A DNA stretch of 64,000 nucleotides from Bryobacteraceae bacterium (GTDB lineage Bacteria > Acidobacteriota > Terriglobia > Bryobacterales > Bryobacteraceae): contig JAIEPW010000079.1 in the NCBI GenBank assembly GCA_019748195.1, positions 1 to 64,000 on the forward strand. Reading direction: 5' to 3'. Shown here piece by piece: positions 1-9,800 of this stretch. Both the position numbers and the translations under genes were made by a program. Numbering within the stretch: position 1 is the stretch's first letter; the number at the start of each line of letters is the position of its first letter. Below the pieces are notes generated by a model. It searched no databases, was not told where the DNA came from, and saw only the letters and a program-made list of their open reading frames with translations.

Positions 1-74
1 GCCGGCCTCTTCCTCTGTCAAGGGGTGGGGAATTTTCGACCGGCACTATGGGGATTTTTGCACCGGCGCTGACA
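1..74. mobile_element. End of an IS21-like insertion sequence
   Basis: Two 21-base near-identical direct repeats lie at 27-47 and 50-70 (GGGGAATTTTCGACCGGCACT-like, with 23-base periodicity), and the block ends GCGCTGACA at 74. Read from the other strand it begins TGTCAGCGCCGG. Multiple terminal direct repeats and a 5'-TG...CA-3' end are typical of IS21-family elements. The transposase genes would lie to the left, outside the window. The assignment rests on pattern memory, not on a database match. Confidence 0.6.
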
Positions 75-340
75 AATGTGGAGCTATCCAAGGCCAAGTA
101 GCCTAACTCGACTAGGCTCTGGGTTGATGACGCGCCATCCGGAAGTAGAGGTTGCAGCAGGCGCGTTGGGCTAGGTGTTGCAACACGATGTAATACCTGA
201 TGCTAGCCATAACGAGAGATATGCGGTGCGCTGGATGACCTCCCCGAATTTGGAGGACTGGCCCAACTGTTCGCAGGCTATCTGTAGCGGCTTTTTCCTT
301 TAACGGGAATGCCCTGGCTGGCAGGATACGCCTTGACTCC

Positions 341-3300
341 ATGACTGATAGCAAGCTCGAACTCGTCGTCGAAATCGACACGAATAGGGCCAATGCGTCC
401 ATCAAGAGTGTCAACTCCAGCCTGTCGAGCATGGAGGCGGCCGCAGCCAAGAGCGCGCGCGGAGCGTCCGCTGGAATTGATGGGCTGACTGCCTCGATGG
501 TGAAAGGCGCGGCGGTCGGCACGGTTCTGGGCCGCGCGTTCGAGAAAGCTGTTGGCTGGCTGCGGGAGTACGGCGCCGAGATCGTCAAGTATGCCGCGCG
601 CACGCAGACACTCGGCGTGGTCACCAGTCAACTTGCGAAGGTCAACGACTACAACGCGGCCTCCGTGAACCGCCTGGTGGACCGCATCAAGCAGCTCGGC
701 GTGTCCACCCAGGAAGCCCATGGCGTCGTCCAGCGGATGATCTTCGCGGAACTGGACTTGTCGAAGGCGACGGATCTCGCGCGCGTGGCCCAGGACGCCG
801 CCGTCATCTCTGGTGTCAACTCCTCGGAAGCGCTTGAAAACATCATCAAAGGGATCACGACGGGCCAGACCGAACTGCTCCACACGATGGGTCTACAGGT
901 CTCCCTCGAGCAGGTCATCCGTGAGGAGACGAAGAAGCGCGGCCACGCCCTGTCGGAGGCAGAGAAGCGCGAGGCGATGCTGAACCGGGTCCTCCAGGAG
1001 GGCGTCAAGATCCGGGGCGTCTACGAGGCGGCGATGGGCACCGCAGGCAAGCAGATGACCTCGCTTACGCGCCTCTGGCAGGAAGCGAAGAACGCCTTGG
1101 GCGAGCAGTTCCTGCCTGAGTTCTCGAAGCTGATCAAGGTGCTGTCGGAGTCGCTTGAGTGGGTGCGCAAGAACTCGAGCGAGATTGCCAGCTTCGTGAA
1201 GATCTTCGGCGCCACGGCCGTTGGCGCTGCGGTCGGGCAGTTCATCAGTTGGATGGCAGCGGCTCGGACGTCCGTACTGGCGCTGAATGCCGCGATGGCG
1301 CTGAATCCGTGGATTGCCGGCGGCATGCTGATTGCGGCTGCGGGCTTCGTCGGCTACGAGCAGTATCAGAACTTCCAGAACCAGCAGAAGGCGATGGAAC
1401 AGGACATCCGGGATGCGACCATCCGCAACGCCATCACCAAGGATCGCAAGTCGGTCGACGATCTGAAGAAGGCGGGATACAGCGAGCAGGAGATCAAGGA
1501 CGCCTTCTTCGGCCGCCGCAAGGTCATTCCCGGCTTCGAAGACGAGATCCCCGCGGATTGGAAGAGTCCCGCTGGTCTCGCCACCATCGAGCGGGATGAC
1601 AAGGGCTTCCGTCTGGTGTTCGCGAAGAAGGAGAAGACCGAGGCCGAGCGTCGCGCCGAGGAGGAAGCGCGCGAGGCTGCCAAGGAGCGCGCCCGGAAGC
1701 AGGCCGAGTTTGCCCTTCAGCTTGAAGATGACGCCGTCGCGTCCAGGAAGTCAGGTCTAACCGGCTACGCGCGCGACGTGGCGGAGATGAATACGCGCAT
1801 CAAGAAGGGCACCACGTACCTGGAAAAGAACGGCATCGAGCAGGTGGCGCCGCTCACCCAAGCGGCATGGCAGTCGGTCCTGGAGATCATGCGGAACAAG
1901 TTGGCCGCATGGAAAGAGGAGTTGCACAAGAACACCGTCGAGTACTTCCGCGACTACGTCAAGGAAATGGAGGAGGCGGACAACCGCCGCCGCGAACTTG
2001 AGGGCAAGCAGTTCCAGGAGCGGCTCGCCAATAATGCACGGATCGCCGAGGCGAACCTGGCGCACATCGAGACGGTGTACTCGTTCGAGGAGCGGCGCGC
2101 GGGATTCGTTCGCGACGCCCAACTCCGGGCCCTCGACGCCGGCAATGCGCAGACAATCGAACAGAAAGTAGCCGTCGAACAGCGCAAGGCGGCCATCGAG
2201 ATCGAGCACATCACCCGAGTGCACGAGATCCGGATGCGGCTGTTTGACCTTGAAACATCCCGCATGGTGCTGGAGGAAGAAGCCACGCTCAAGCGACTGG
2301 GCTATCGGGTGGACGAGATCCAGGCGCGGATCGCCGAACTGACGGCGCAGAGGGACGAGATCAAGCGGTTTCAGCAAGAGGCGACCGACACAGCTGTGCA
2401 AGGGGCGCGGGAGAGCGCCACCATCCGTCAGGCGCAGATCGTCCGCGACCAGAACCAGCGCATCTTCGATTCCTTCAAGCGGCAAGCCGAGGGCGTGTTC
2501 GATGCTCTGTTGACCCGATCGCAGTCGGTTTGGTCGGCGATCGGCAACTCACTGAAGACGGCTCTGCTGACCGCCATCAAGGACGTCGTCACGTCGCGAG
2601 TGGCCGCGATGCTGATGCAGTTGTTCACGGGGCAGCGGGTCGGCTTCGCGCAGGCTTCCGCCGGCGGAGGTGGTGTGCTGGGCGGGCTTGGCGGAATGCT
2701 GGGTGTCGGCGCGGTGCCGGTGTTCGGCGGGACCTCAATGCCCGGAGCCACGCCTCCTTTCGTTCCGAGTGGGAGCACCGTAGGGACTGGTGGAATGCTG
2801 TCGAAGGCCGGATGGGGCGCGACGCTCGCGAACCTGAAGTCCTTCGCCGGAATCGGCGGCAGCGTACAACTGGCGCCCGGTGTGGCCACCACGTGGGAGG
2901 CCGCGACCATGGGCCAGAAGCTCTCCGCCATCGGCAAGTCGAACGCGGCACTGATGGGCGGCGCCATGGTCGCGATGTATGGCCTCCAACGTGGCGGGCT
3001 CTCCGGCCTCGCGATGACCACGGCTGGCGGCGCCATGATCGGCTACAAATTTGGTGGCCCGATCGGAGCGGCCATTGGTGCCGGGATCGGCGCAGTGGCT
3101 GGTCTGGTTCGGCTGTTCGTCAAAGGTGCGCAGGACAAGGCGCGCGAGAAGATCAAGGCCACTTACGGGGTCGACGTCCGAGACAAAGGCGTGCTCAAGC
3201 AGATTGTCGATATCGCCAAGCAGGGCTTCGGCGGCAATCTCGACATGGCGATCCGGAGCCCGCAGATCCGCGATCTCGTCGAACTGTACGCGCTTTCCAC

Positions 3301-3616
3301 CGGACAAGGGACATCCGGGCTTCCAGCCACGCTGCGGCCTGTCTCGCTGCTGCAGCAGGGCGGAAGCCTCTTCCAATCGAATCCCGGTGGCCTGACCCTC
3401 GACCGCATCGGAAGCGGCACGCCTGCGTCCGCGGCACCCACGGTGATCAACATCACGGTGCCAGGTGCCAAGGAGTTCTTCGAGAAGGAAACGGTACGCG
3501 TCGTGGTGCAGAACCCGCGCGCCGTCCAGTCGGCTGCGATGGCGGCGACCAAGCAGAACGCGGGCCGGCGTGAAATGACCGGGCTGCAACTCAGCCCCGG
3601 ACTGATCGTGTCATGA
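341..3616 (+). CDS. Phage tail tape measure protein
   Basis: At 1091 aa this is the longest early gene of the tail module. Tape measure proteins set tail length and line the tail lumen. The N-terminus has the alpha-helical, Ala/Lys-rich start typical of the family. A hydrophobic stretch lies around residues 285-340, a highly charged coiled-coil (many Glu/Arg/Lys) around 430-700, and Gly/Ala-rich hydrophobic segments around 770-930. The stop overlaps the start of the next gene by four bases (ATGA), so the two are translationally coupled. No strong ribosome binding site precedes the ATG, so the true start could differ slightly. The identification is from length, composition and context. Confidence 0.85.
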   Translation: MTDSKLELVVEIDTNRANASIKSVNSSLSSMEAAAAKSARGASAGIDGLTASMVKGAAVGTVLGRAFEKAVGWLREYGAEIVKYAARTQTLGVVTSQLAKVNDYNAASVNRLVDRIKQLGVSTQEAHGVVQRMIFAELDLSKATDLARVAQDAAVISGVNSSEALENIIKGITTGQTELLHTMGLQVSLEQVIREETKKRGHALSEAEKREAMLNRVLQEGVKIRGVYEAAMGTAGKQMTSLTRLWQEAKNALGEQFLPEFSKLIKVLSESLEWVRKNSSEIASFVKIFGATAVGAAVGQFISWMAAARTSVLALNAAMALNPWIAGGMLIAAAGFVGYEQYQNFQNQQKAMEQDIRDATIRNAITKDRKSVDDLKKAGYSEQEIKDAFFGRRKVIPGFEDEIPADWKSPAGLATIERDDKGFRLVFAKKEKTEAERRAEEEAREAAKERARKQAEFALQLEDDAVASRKSGLTGYARDVAEMNTRIKKGTTYLEKNGIEQVAPLTQAAWQSVLEIMRNKLAAWKEELHKNTVEYFRDYVKEMEEADNRRRELEGKQFQERLANNARIAEANLAHIETVYSFEERRAGFVRDAQLRALDAGNAQTIEQKVAVEQRKAAIEIEHITRVHEIRMRLFDLETSRMVLEEEATLKRLGYRVDEIQARIAELTAQRDEIKRFQQEATDTAVQGARESATIRQAQIVRDQNQRIFDSFKRQAEGVFDALLTRSQSVWSAIGNSLKTALLTAIKDVVTSRVAAMLMQLFTGQRVGFAQASAGGGGVLGGLGGMLGVGAVPVFGGTSMPGATPPFVPSGSTVGTGGMLSKAGWGATLANLKSFAGIGGSVQLAPGVATTWEAATMGQKLSAIGKSNAALMGGAMVAMYGLQRGGLSGLAMTTAGGAMIGYKFGGPIGAAIGAGIGAVAGLVRLFVKGAQDKAREKIKATYGVDVRDKGVLKQIVDIAKQGFGGNLDMAIRSPQIRDLVELYALSTGQGTSGLPATLRPVSLLQQGGSLFQSNPGGLTLDRIGSGTPASAAPTVINITVPGAKEFFEKETVRVVVQNPRAVQSAAMAATKQNAGRREMTGLQLSPGLIVS

Positions 3617-4080
3617 CCCGCCAGGACCTCATCGAAAAGATCGCACGGGCGATCGCGGAGATGGAGGGCTTCTATCTCACCGCAGCGCAAGCGAAGGCGC
3701 GACGGCTAGCGCACCCGACGCTGGCGCAGATCAATGCGAATCCGGGCAACATTCGGCAGTGGCGCGATAAGCGCGGTCCGTATCCGACCAATCGTGGCTA
3801 CGTGGACTTCGTGGCATGGGCGGGGGCGCAGTTTCCCGGCGCCTCGCGTGAGGAGATGAGCCAACGAGCGATTGACGAGGGTTGGCGGATCCTGCGCGTG
3901 CTGATCGGCCAGTACCTCGATGGAAAGTACACACAAGGCAAGCAGCCCTCGGCTGAGGAGATGTTCCGGGTCTATGCGCCATCGACGGATGGCAACCATC
4001 CAGCGAACTACGCCCGCTTCGTCGCGGCCCGGATCGGAGCGCGGCCGGAGCAGCGCCTGCTGGACCTGGTGACGGCGTGA
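3613..4080 (+). CDS. Tail-associated lysozyme-like protein
   Basis: This is a 155-aa protein. The N-terminal part reads IARAIAEMEGF with the glutamate near residue 17, followed by NPGNIR near residue 47. This helix-Glu plus N-P-G-N combination recurs in phage transglycosylase or muramidase-like proteins that open peptidoglycan during DNA entry. The gene overlaps the tape measure stop (ATGA) and the following tail gene, placing it firmly in the tail operon rather than in a lysis cassette. It has no signal peptide or membrane segment. Catalytic activity is inferred from the motif only. Confidence 0.55.
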   Translation: MTRQDLIEKIARAIAEMEGFYLTAAQAKARRLAHPTLAQINANPGNIRQWRDKRGPYPTNRGYVDFVAWAGAQFPGASREEMSQRAIDEGWRILRVLIGQYLDGKYTQGKQPSAEEMFRVYAPSTDGNHPANYARFVAARIGARPEQRLLDLVTA

Positions 4081-4481
4081 TGCCTGGCTCGGTTCAAAAT
4101 GCGACGCCGCTGACGGTGCTGCCGACGAGCCTGTCGCGGGCGTTCGTGCATGAGCGGGAGTATCCAGTGCTCGACAACGAGTACCGCAACGGGGAGTCGC
4201 AGCGGAAGGCGCAGGCCAACAACAGCCGGAAGCGATGGCGGCTCGCGAAGCGGCTCGCGCCGGCGCAGCTTCAGACTCTCCGCGATTTCTTCGACGCCCG
4301 CAAGGGTCCGACGGAGCCGTTCTACTTCTACGACCCTTATGAGACCAGCCCGAAGTTCTCGCACGACCCAATGGGCCAAGCAGCAGCGGGCCGGTACACG
4401 GTTCGATTCGCGGGTGGCTGGAGCCAGTCTGTGTCGCTCGGCCGCGCGGACGTTTCGTTGGAACTCGTCGAACTCGCTTGA
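4080..4481 (+). CDS. Phage minor tail protein (DUF2460-like)
   Basis: This is a 133-aa protein starting at the ATG that overlaps the previous stop; a GTG three bases upstream is an alternative. The middle reads LRDFFDARKGPTEPFYFYDPYE, which resembles the 'F-F-x-x-R-x-G-x-x-x-x-F-x-F-x-D' core of small tail proteins that sit at the distal tail. The same type of module is found at the N-terminus of the large tail-tip gene downstream (6716-7087), so the module seems to occur twice in this operon. The function beyond tail assembly is not known from sequence. Confidence 0.6.
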   Translation: MPGSVQNATPLTVLPTSLSRAFVHEREYPVLDNEYRNGESQRKAQANNSRKRWRLAKRLAPAQLQTLRDFFDARKGPTEPFYFYDPYETSPKFSHDPMGQAAAGRYTVRFAGGWSQSVSLGRADVSLELVELA

Positions 4482-4490
4482 GGAATAGCC

Positions 4491-4874
4491 ATGCCGTTTT
4501 CGTCATACCTGGCGCAGAAGCTTCTAGAGAAGGCCTTCCTGGGGCAAGATTTCGCAGTGACCGAGCACTGGATCAGCCTTCACACCGCGGATCCGGGAGC
4601 AACGGGAACCAATGAGGCATCCGGTGGTCCCTACGTGCGGAAGGCGCTCAACCAATTCACGGCTGTCGACGACGACGGCGCGGCGAAGCGAGTGCGGAAC
4701 GTGCCGCCGCTCTTTATCCAGGTTGCAGCAGGCACCTACACGCACCTGGGTCTGTGGGACGCGGTCTCTGGCGGCAACTTCCTCGGCGGCGGACCGCTCT
4801 CCTCACCCGCAGCCGTTAACGATGGCGACTTCGTCATCATCCGCGAAAGCGATCTCTCCGTGCTCCAGAGTTAG
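4491..4874 (+). CDS. Phage tail protein, Gp80-like
   Basis: This is a 127-aa protein. The ISLHTADPG..GTNEASGGPYVRKA segment (about residues 26-50) and the later THLGLWDA motif are characteristic of small tail-fibre-associated proteins found in many siphophages and actinophages (Gp80-type). It lies between two small tail genes with about 10-base spacings on each side, and so is likely co-transcribed with the module. It is predicted to be structural. No enzymatic motif is visible. Confidence 0.65.
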   Translation: MPFSSYLAQKLLEKAFLGQDFAVTEHWISLHTADPGATGTNEASGGPYVRKALNQFTAVDDDGAAKRVRNVPPLFIQVAAGTYTHLGLWDAVSGGNFLGGGPLSSPAAVNDGDFVIIRESDLSVLQS

Positions 4875-4883
4875 AGGCTTCCC

Positions 4884-5360
4884 GTGTCCACCATCCGCAC
4901 GCAATTCGGTCCCGTTACGAACTTCAGCCTGACGCTCAACGGGCTCGCCTCGGCTTCGGGGCGCAGTTCGGCGAAGGTCGAGAACCAGAACAGCCACTAT
5001 ATCGACGCCATCTGCCAGTTCAAGCTGAAGACGGCGGCGGGATCACCGAGCGACCGCTACGCCATCTATTTCTTCGCCTGGGGATCAGCGGATGACGTGA
5101 GTCCGGCCTTTCCTGCAGGTATCACCGGCATCGATGAGCCGATCTTCGCCGCGCTCGAGACGCTGTCGCTCCGTCCTGTGGGCTCGGTGTACGTCGCCTC
5201 GTCCGGCACACTGATCACGCCGCCATTCTCGGTGGCTCCAGCGTTCGGCAACGTCCTGCCGCCTGTCTGGGGAATCCTGGCCATCAATCGCTCTGGGTTG
5301 GCGCTCGACGCCGCGGACAACATCGGCTTTTGGCGCGGCGTCGAGTTCGAGGTGTCCTGA
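4884..5360 (+). CDS. Hypothetical phage tail protein
   Basis: This is a 158-aa protein with a GTG start nine bases after the preceding stop. It is rich in Ser, Ala, Gly and aromatic residues and predicted to be mostly beta, with a conserved-looking DRYAIYFFAWGSAD block near residues 55-70. It is not recognised as a named family. Its position just before the LamG-type fibre protein, with a one-base stop/start overlap (TGATG) to it, suggests a virion structural role. Confidence 0.6.
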   Translation: MSTIRTQFGPVTNFSLTLNGLASASGRSSAKVENQNSHYIDAICQFKLKTAAGSPSDRYAIYFFAWGSADDVSPAFPAGITGIDEPIFAALETLSLRPVGSVYVASSGTLITPPFSVAPAFGNVLPPVWGILAINRSGLALDAADNIGFWRGVEFEVS

Positions 5361-6451
5361 TGCGCCAACTGATTGCAGAGATCGAACCGCAGTCGTGGGC
5401 GCCGATGGGCACGCCCGAGGAGTCATTGGATTTCGGCTCGTCGCTCATCGACGGCCTATATTCGCTGTGGCTACCGAGTGGCCTGGATCCACGCACATCC
5501 TACAATGCAGCCCACCTCAGCGGCAGGCGAGCCGCCACCATCGGCGAATCGGCATCCGCATATTACCGGAGGCGAGCCCAGTCGAGCCCCAATCCCTCGA
5601 CCGTTGCAGTGCCGGGCGGATTGGGTGGAAACGTGCCGACACCCTTTGGGCGCGCGTTCGCGTACAGCAATGAGCAGGCAGCGTTGTCCGTGGGCAGCCT
5701 TGGATATGTGCCGATGTACTCTGGCGACGGAACCGGAAAGGTCATTTCGTTCTCCGTCTGGTTCCGCATCAATCGGATCAATGGAACCGGATTCCCAACG
5801 CTCATCGGCAGCAGTTTCTCGACGGCATGGTGGCTTGGCATCCGCACGGCGACGGGCACGTACAAAGCGATCTTCCGAAATGGCTCGGCTCCGTATGGAC
5901 CGTTTGAATGGGGCAACTACAACGCCGACCTTCGGAAGATCTGCTGCGTGACGTTCCTGCTGCCATGCGACGTAAATCGGACGGCAAGTATCTTCCACAA
6001 CGGCGTGCTCGCTGTGCAAGGGACGCTTGCGAATGCGAGTTCGGTGGCCGGCAACCTCGAGGTCTGGCCGCTCTCGACGGCCACGACCGGCATGTTCGTT
6101 GAGATTTTCGGCTTTGCCGCGTGGAACCGGGCGCTGTACGCGGAAGAGATCCGTGACCTCGCACTCGGCCCATGGATGTTGCTCAGCAAGCGCGCCCGCA
6201 TCTGGTATGCGCCCCTTATGGCCTATCGCTCCGGGCAGATCGCTGCCCAATCGGGCCTGTCGGCGCTCATGCATCGAGGGATGACGCGGAGCGCCAGCAT
6301 AGCGGGTCAAGCAAGCATTTCCGCTTATCTGCGTCCACCGGACGCACCGGAGCGCACGTGGCGTTTGTCTCCGGAAAGACGGGCAATTGCACCCGCCGAG
6401 GAGCTTCGTAACTGGACCATCCCGCGCGAGCGCCGGAGCATCGAAGCATGA
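5360..6451 (+). CDS. Phage tail fibre-like protein with LamG-type domain
   Basis: This is a 363-aa protein from the ATG that overlaps the previous stop; a longer in-frame extension would run back into the upstream gene and is rejected. Residues about 115-265 read like a concanavalin A-like (LamG) beta-sandwich: VISFSVWFRI near 133, repeated hydrophobic strands, then VEIFGFAAWNRALYAEEIRDL, the terminal strand and helix typical of the fold. Such domains bind glycans, so host-surface recognition is likely. The C-terminal 90 residues are low-complexity and Ala/Arg-rich. The gene overlaps the start of the adaptor gene by four bases. Confidence 0.7.
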   Translation: MRQLIAEIEPQSWAPMGTPEESLDFGSSLIDGLYSLWLPSGLDPRTSYNAAHLSGRRAATIGESASAYYRRRAQSSPNPSTVAVPGGLGGNVPTPFGRAFAYSNEQAALSVGSLGYVPMYSGDGTGKVISFSVWFRINRINGTGFPTLIGSSFSTAWWLGIRTATGTYKAIFRNGSAPYGPFEWGNYNADLRKICCVTFLLPCDVNRTASIFHNGVLAVQGTLANASSVAGNLEVWPLSTATTGMFVEIFGFAAWNRALYAEEIRDLALGPWMLLSKRARIWYAPLMAYRSGQIAAQSGLSALMHRGMTRSASIAGQASISAYLRPPDAPERTWRLSPERRAIAPAEELRNWTIPRERRSIEA

Positions 6452-6711
6452 CGTTCACCAAGGATCCGCACGCGGTGCTCGACTACACCGTCGACTGGAA
6501 CCGCTGGCTCGTCGGTGACACCATTGCCACGAGCACGTGGCTGGTTCCTGCGGGCCTGACGAAGCAGGCGGAGTCGAAAAGCAATACCGCCGCAACCGTT
6601 TGGCTGTCAGGCGGGACCGCCGGCCAGAGCTACACCGTGACGAACCGCATTACCTCCGCTGCCGGCCGCACCGAGGACCGGTCCTTCACAATGCGCGTCG
6701 AGGAACGCTGA
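6448..6711 (+). CDS. Phage fibre-tail adaptor-type protein
   Basis: This is an 87-aa protein. The sequence KDPHAVLDYTVDWNRWLVGDTIATSTW, then TVWLSGGTAGQSYTVTNRITSAAGRTEDRSFTMRV, is the classic pattern of a small beta-rich protein widespread in prophages just before fibre or tail-tip genes, often annotated as fiber-tail adaptor. The ATGA overlap with the fibre gene upstream shows tight coupling. It is presumed to join the fibre to the tail. Confidence in the family is high; the role is from the literature on the family, not from this sequence. Confidence 0.75.
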   Translation: MTFTKDPHAVLDYTVDWNRWLVGDTIATSTWLVPAGLTKQAESKSNTAATVWLSGGTAGQSYTVTNRITSAAGRTEDRSFTMRVEER

Positions 6712-6715
6712 CCCC

Positions 6716-6850
6716 ATGCCAGACGTGATCGGCAACATCGCGGTCCCCGAGATCGCCGCTAGCGGTGTGTTTCCGCTGACGCCGGATTATCCGGTTGAGG
6801 TTCGACGCGATCACGAGGTGGTCGTCCACCAGTTCGGATCGGGCAACGCT
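6716..6850 (+). pseudogene. 5' fragment of tail-tip gene, cut off by frameshift
   Basis: The ATG at 6716 opens MPDVIGNIAVPEIAASGVFPLTPDYPVEV..HQFGSGNA and then runs into meaningless sequence. Family logic expects the next residues to read QRFLLGTGTRRFSIRKQWVRDAE, and exactly this is found in another frame from 6844. So the first 45 codons belong to the following large gene. The frame change is consistent with a one-base or a 16-base deletion near 6847. The downstream frame is closed by TGA at 6796, confirming that it does not itself extend upstream to a normal start. Confidence 0.75.
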
Positions 6851-6897
6851 TCCTGCTCGGAACCGGCACACGTCGCTTCAGCATCCGGAAACAGTGG

Positions 6898-9800
6898 GTG
6901 CGCGACGCCGAGCGCATCGCGCTTCGCAACTTTTGGGAGACGAAGTACGGGCCGTTCGGCGCCTTCACCTTCAGTGCGCCGAACGATGACGGCGGCGGCA
7001 CCACGTCGTTCGCCTGCCGTTTCGCCAATGAGCCTCTCTCCTGGGAGATGGTCGCCGATTGGGCGTGCTCGCTGGGCGTCACACTGATCGAGATCCCGAG
7101 TGGAACGCCCTCGTACACGCTGAACCAGACCGTCCACCGCTTCCCGTCTGCGTCTCTCCAGACTGCGCTGCTGTCACAGGTGCAAGAGATCATTCCGCTG
7201 GTGCGCATCCAGCCACTGGAGTCCGGATACCCCGCCATCCATCTGTCCGACCGCCGCTGCACAATCGGTGGGCAACTCTACCAGGCGCGGCTCTTGGAAG
7301 TCGATGGCATCTCGCAGTCGATAGGCAATGAATCCGACGAGGCGCAATTCTCCTTCGGCAACGCAGATCGCGTCATGCGCGATGTCGCCAACGACGTTGA
7401 CCTGTTCCGTGGGGAGATCGCCTTCAGCCTCTTCCAAGTTGGCACCGGCATCAAGCTCGATCTCTGGAAGGGCAACATCGTGAACTGGTCCTGCGACGCC
7501 GGGCCGGAGTTTCGCATCACTGCCGCGGACGGCCTCTACGAACTGAACCTGACTTATCCGACGCGCCGCATCTCGCGCACGTGCTGGAAGCCTTTCAAGG
7601 ATGGTCTCAATTGTCCTTACGCGGGCCCGGACACCACCTGCGACAAAGGTTTCGACACGCCCAATGGCTGCCGCACGCACGGCATGGACAACTACTTCGG
7701 CGGAATCATCGCCAAGCCGCAGGGCGTGCGCATCAAGGACAACTCAACAGGCGTCTTCGGCTTCGGCCGCTCGACGATCACCAGCGTCTCGCTGGTTGCC
7801 GATTCCATCTACGACCAGGTTCTTCCGGAGATCTACACCGACTCGAACCTGCCGGTGAACGCCAAGATCGCCTCCGGTCGCGACGAGAGCGACTTCTATG
7901 CAGCCGTCGGTATCGTTGGCGAGGGTCCGCTTGGCGCCTACGGAACTGGCCATAAGCTGGACGGCCAGTATCACCACGGCTATCCGGGTGCGCTGGGTCT
8001 CCTGACGAGCCTCGGTGAAGATCCCAACGCGGCACCGTTCGGGATGGACACGGATGCTCCCGTCGATCGCGCCGCCGGGACGGCATTCATGATGCTGCGC
8101 CGCGCCGACGCGCGCGGACTCCAGCTATCCCGTCTGAGCGAGCACGCGATGGAGGTCATCGTCAGCCAGGGGCTCGGTGGCTGGAAATGGGCCGCTCCCG
8201 GCACGCGCAGTTGGCAGGCTGCTCTGACGAATCCGATCTGGATCGTCGTGAACATGTTGCTGCGGGCCCGAGGGATTCGCACGGGCGCCTCCGCCACGAC
8301 CGACCTGCTGGATTACGCTGAAACTCTCTTCGACGTCGATGCCGCCGTGGCTGCCGCGTCGATCTGCGATGAACAGGTTGCCAAGATCGTCGGCGGCGGT
8401 AACGAGACCCAGTTCAAGTTCCGCGGCGTTCTGCAGGAGGAAAAGCCCTTCCGCGACTGGCTGCAGGAAGTGCTGATGAACTGCCTTGGCTACTACACCT
8501 TTGCGAACGGCAAAGTGAAGCTGGGCGTGCGCGTAAACTCATCGGCGGTCGAGGCCTTCACGGAGGGCAACATCCTGTTCCGGAGCCTGCAACTCGCACC
8601 GCTGCGGCCATCCTTCAATCACCTCACCGCCAACTTCGCTGACGAGGACTTCGAGTTCGTCGCCAACTCGATCTCGCTTTATGACATCGATCACGCGGCG
8701 TTGTTGGGTGGTGCAGGGCGCCCGCTGTTCCTGAAATCGACCGTCAACCTCGCGGGCACAGCATCGAAGTCGCAAGCTGCGCGCATCATCACCGTCCGGC
8801 TTCGTGAGGAACTGGGCGGCATCACGCCGGCGGAATGGAAGGCCGCCCGTCAGGTCGGATTCAAGACGACCGTGCTGGCGTTGAATACGGAGCCTGGCAT
8901 GGTCTGCTCGCTCACCCACCCCGAGATGCCGAACGGAGCGGGCGAGTTCAGAGTAATGGGTTGGCGGCTCAACCGTGATTACTCGATCGACATCCAGGGC
9001 CGCACCACGACGAATTCCATGTACGACCTGCTCGCTGGTCCGAAGCCCGTGGACGTCGTGCCGGATCCAGTTCCCAACGAGCCCGGTTTCGACTACGCGG
9101 CCCCGCCGGAGCCTGTCTTCGGCATTGCTCCCGCGCCTGGTGTCCTGGTCTTCGCCGGCGTCGGGTTCTACGACCTGACCAACACCAAGACGATCTCGAC
9201 CCTGACATTCACCGTCTGGCACTACGATGAGACGGCGCCTCTGCAGACCACACTTGCTGCGGGTATTGACGAATCCCAGACTGCAATCACCGCCGCCAGC
9301 CTCTCGTTGTTCTCCGAAGGGGACTACGCCGTGCTCGGCGCAGAGATCGTCCGCATCGTCAGTATCACCGGCAACGATGCGGTGATCGAGCGCGCGGCAA
9401 AGAACTCGACGGCCACGGCTCACGACGCAGGCACAAGGCTGATCCGGCTAGACAAGCGCCTGTTCATCTACAATGTGCCGCGCGATTTCTACGGCACGCC
9501 CGAATCCGGCGCCTGGGAAGCCCGTGAGCCATTCCGCTGCATGGCGGTCTGCGCGGTCGAACTGTTCGTCACCAACATCTTCGGCAACTCGCCGACCTCG
9601 GTGAACAACTACACGTCGAGCTTCATCGACGGCCGGATCCGCATCCTGAGCGGCCAACAGGTCGACCTCATTGTCGAAGGGATCATCGGCATCGAGAGCG
9701 ACGCCGTGCCTCCTGTGTACCTGCCGCAGGCGACCTCGATCGGCGATCTTTACGCCTATTGCCGCACCGCGCCAGTCGGCGGCAACATCACCGCCGTGGT

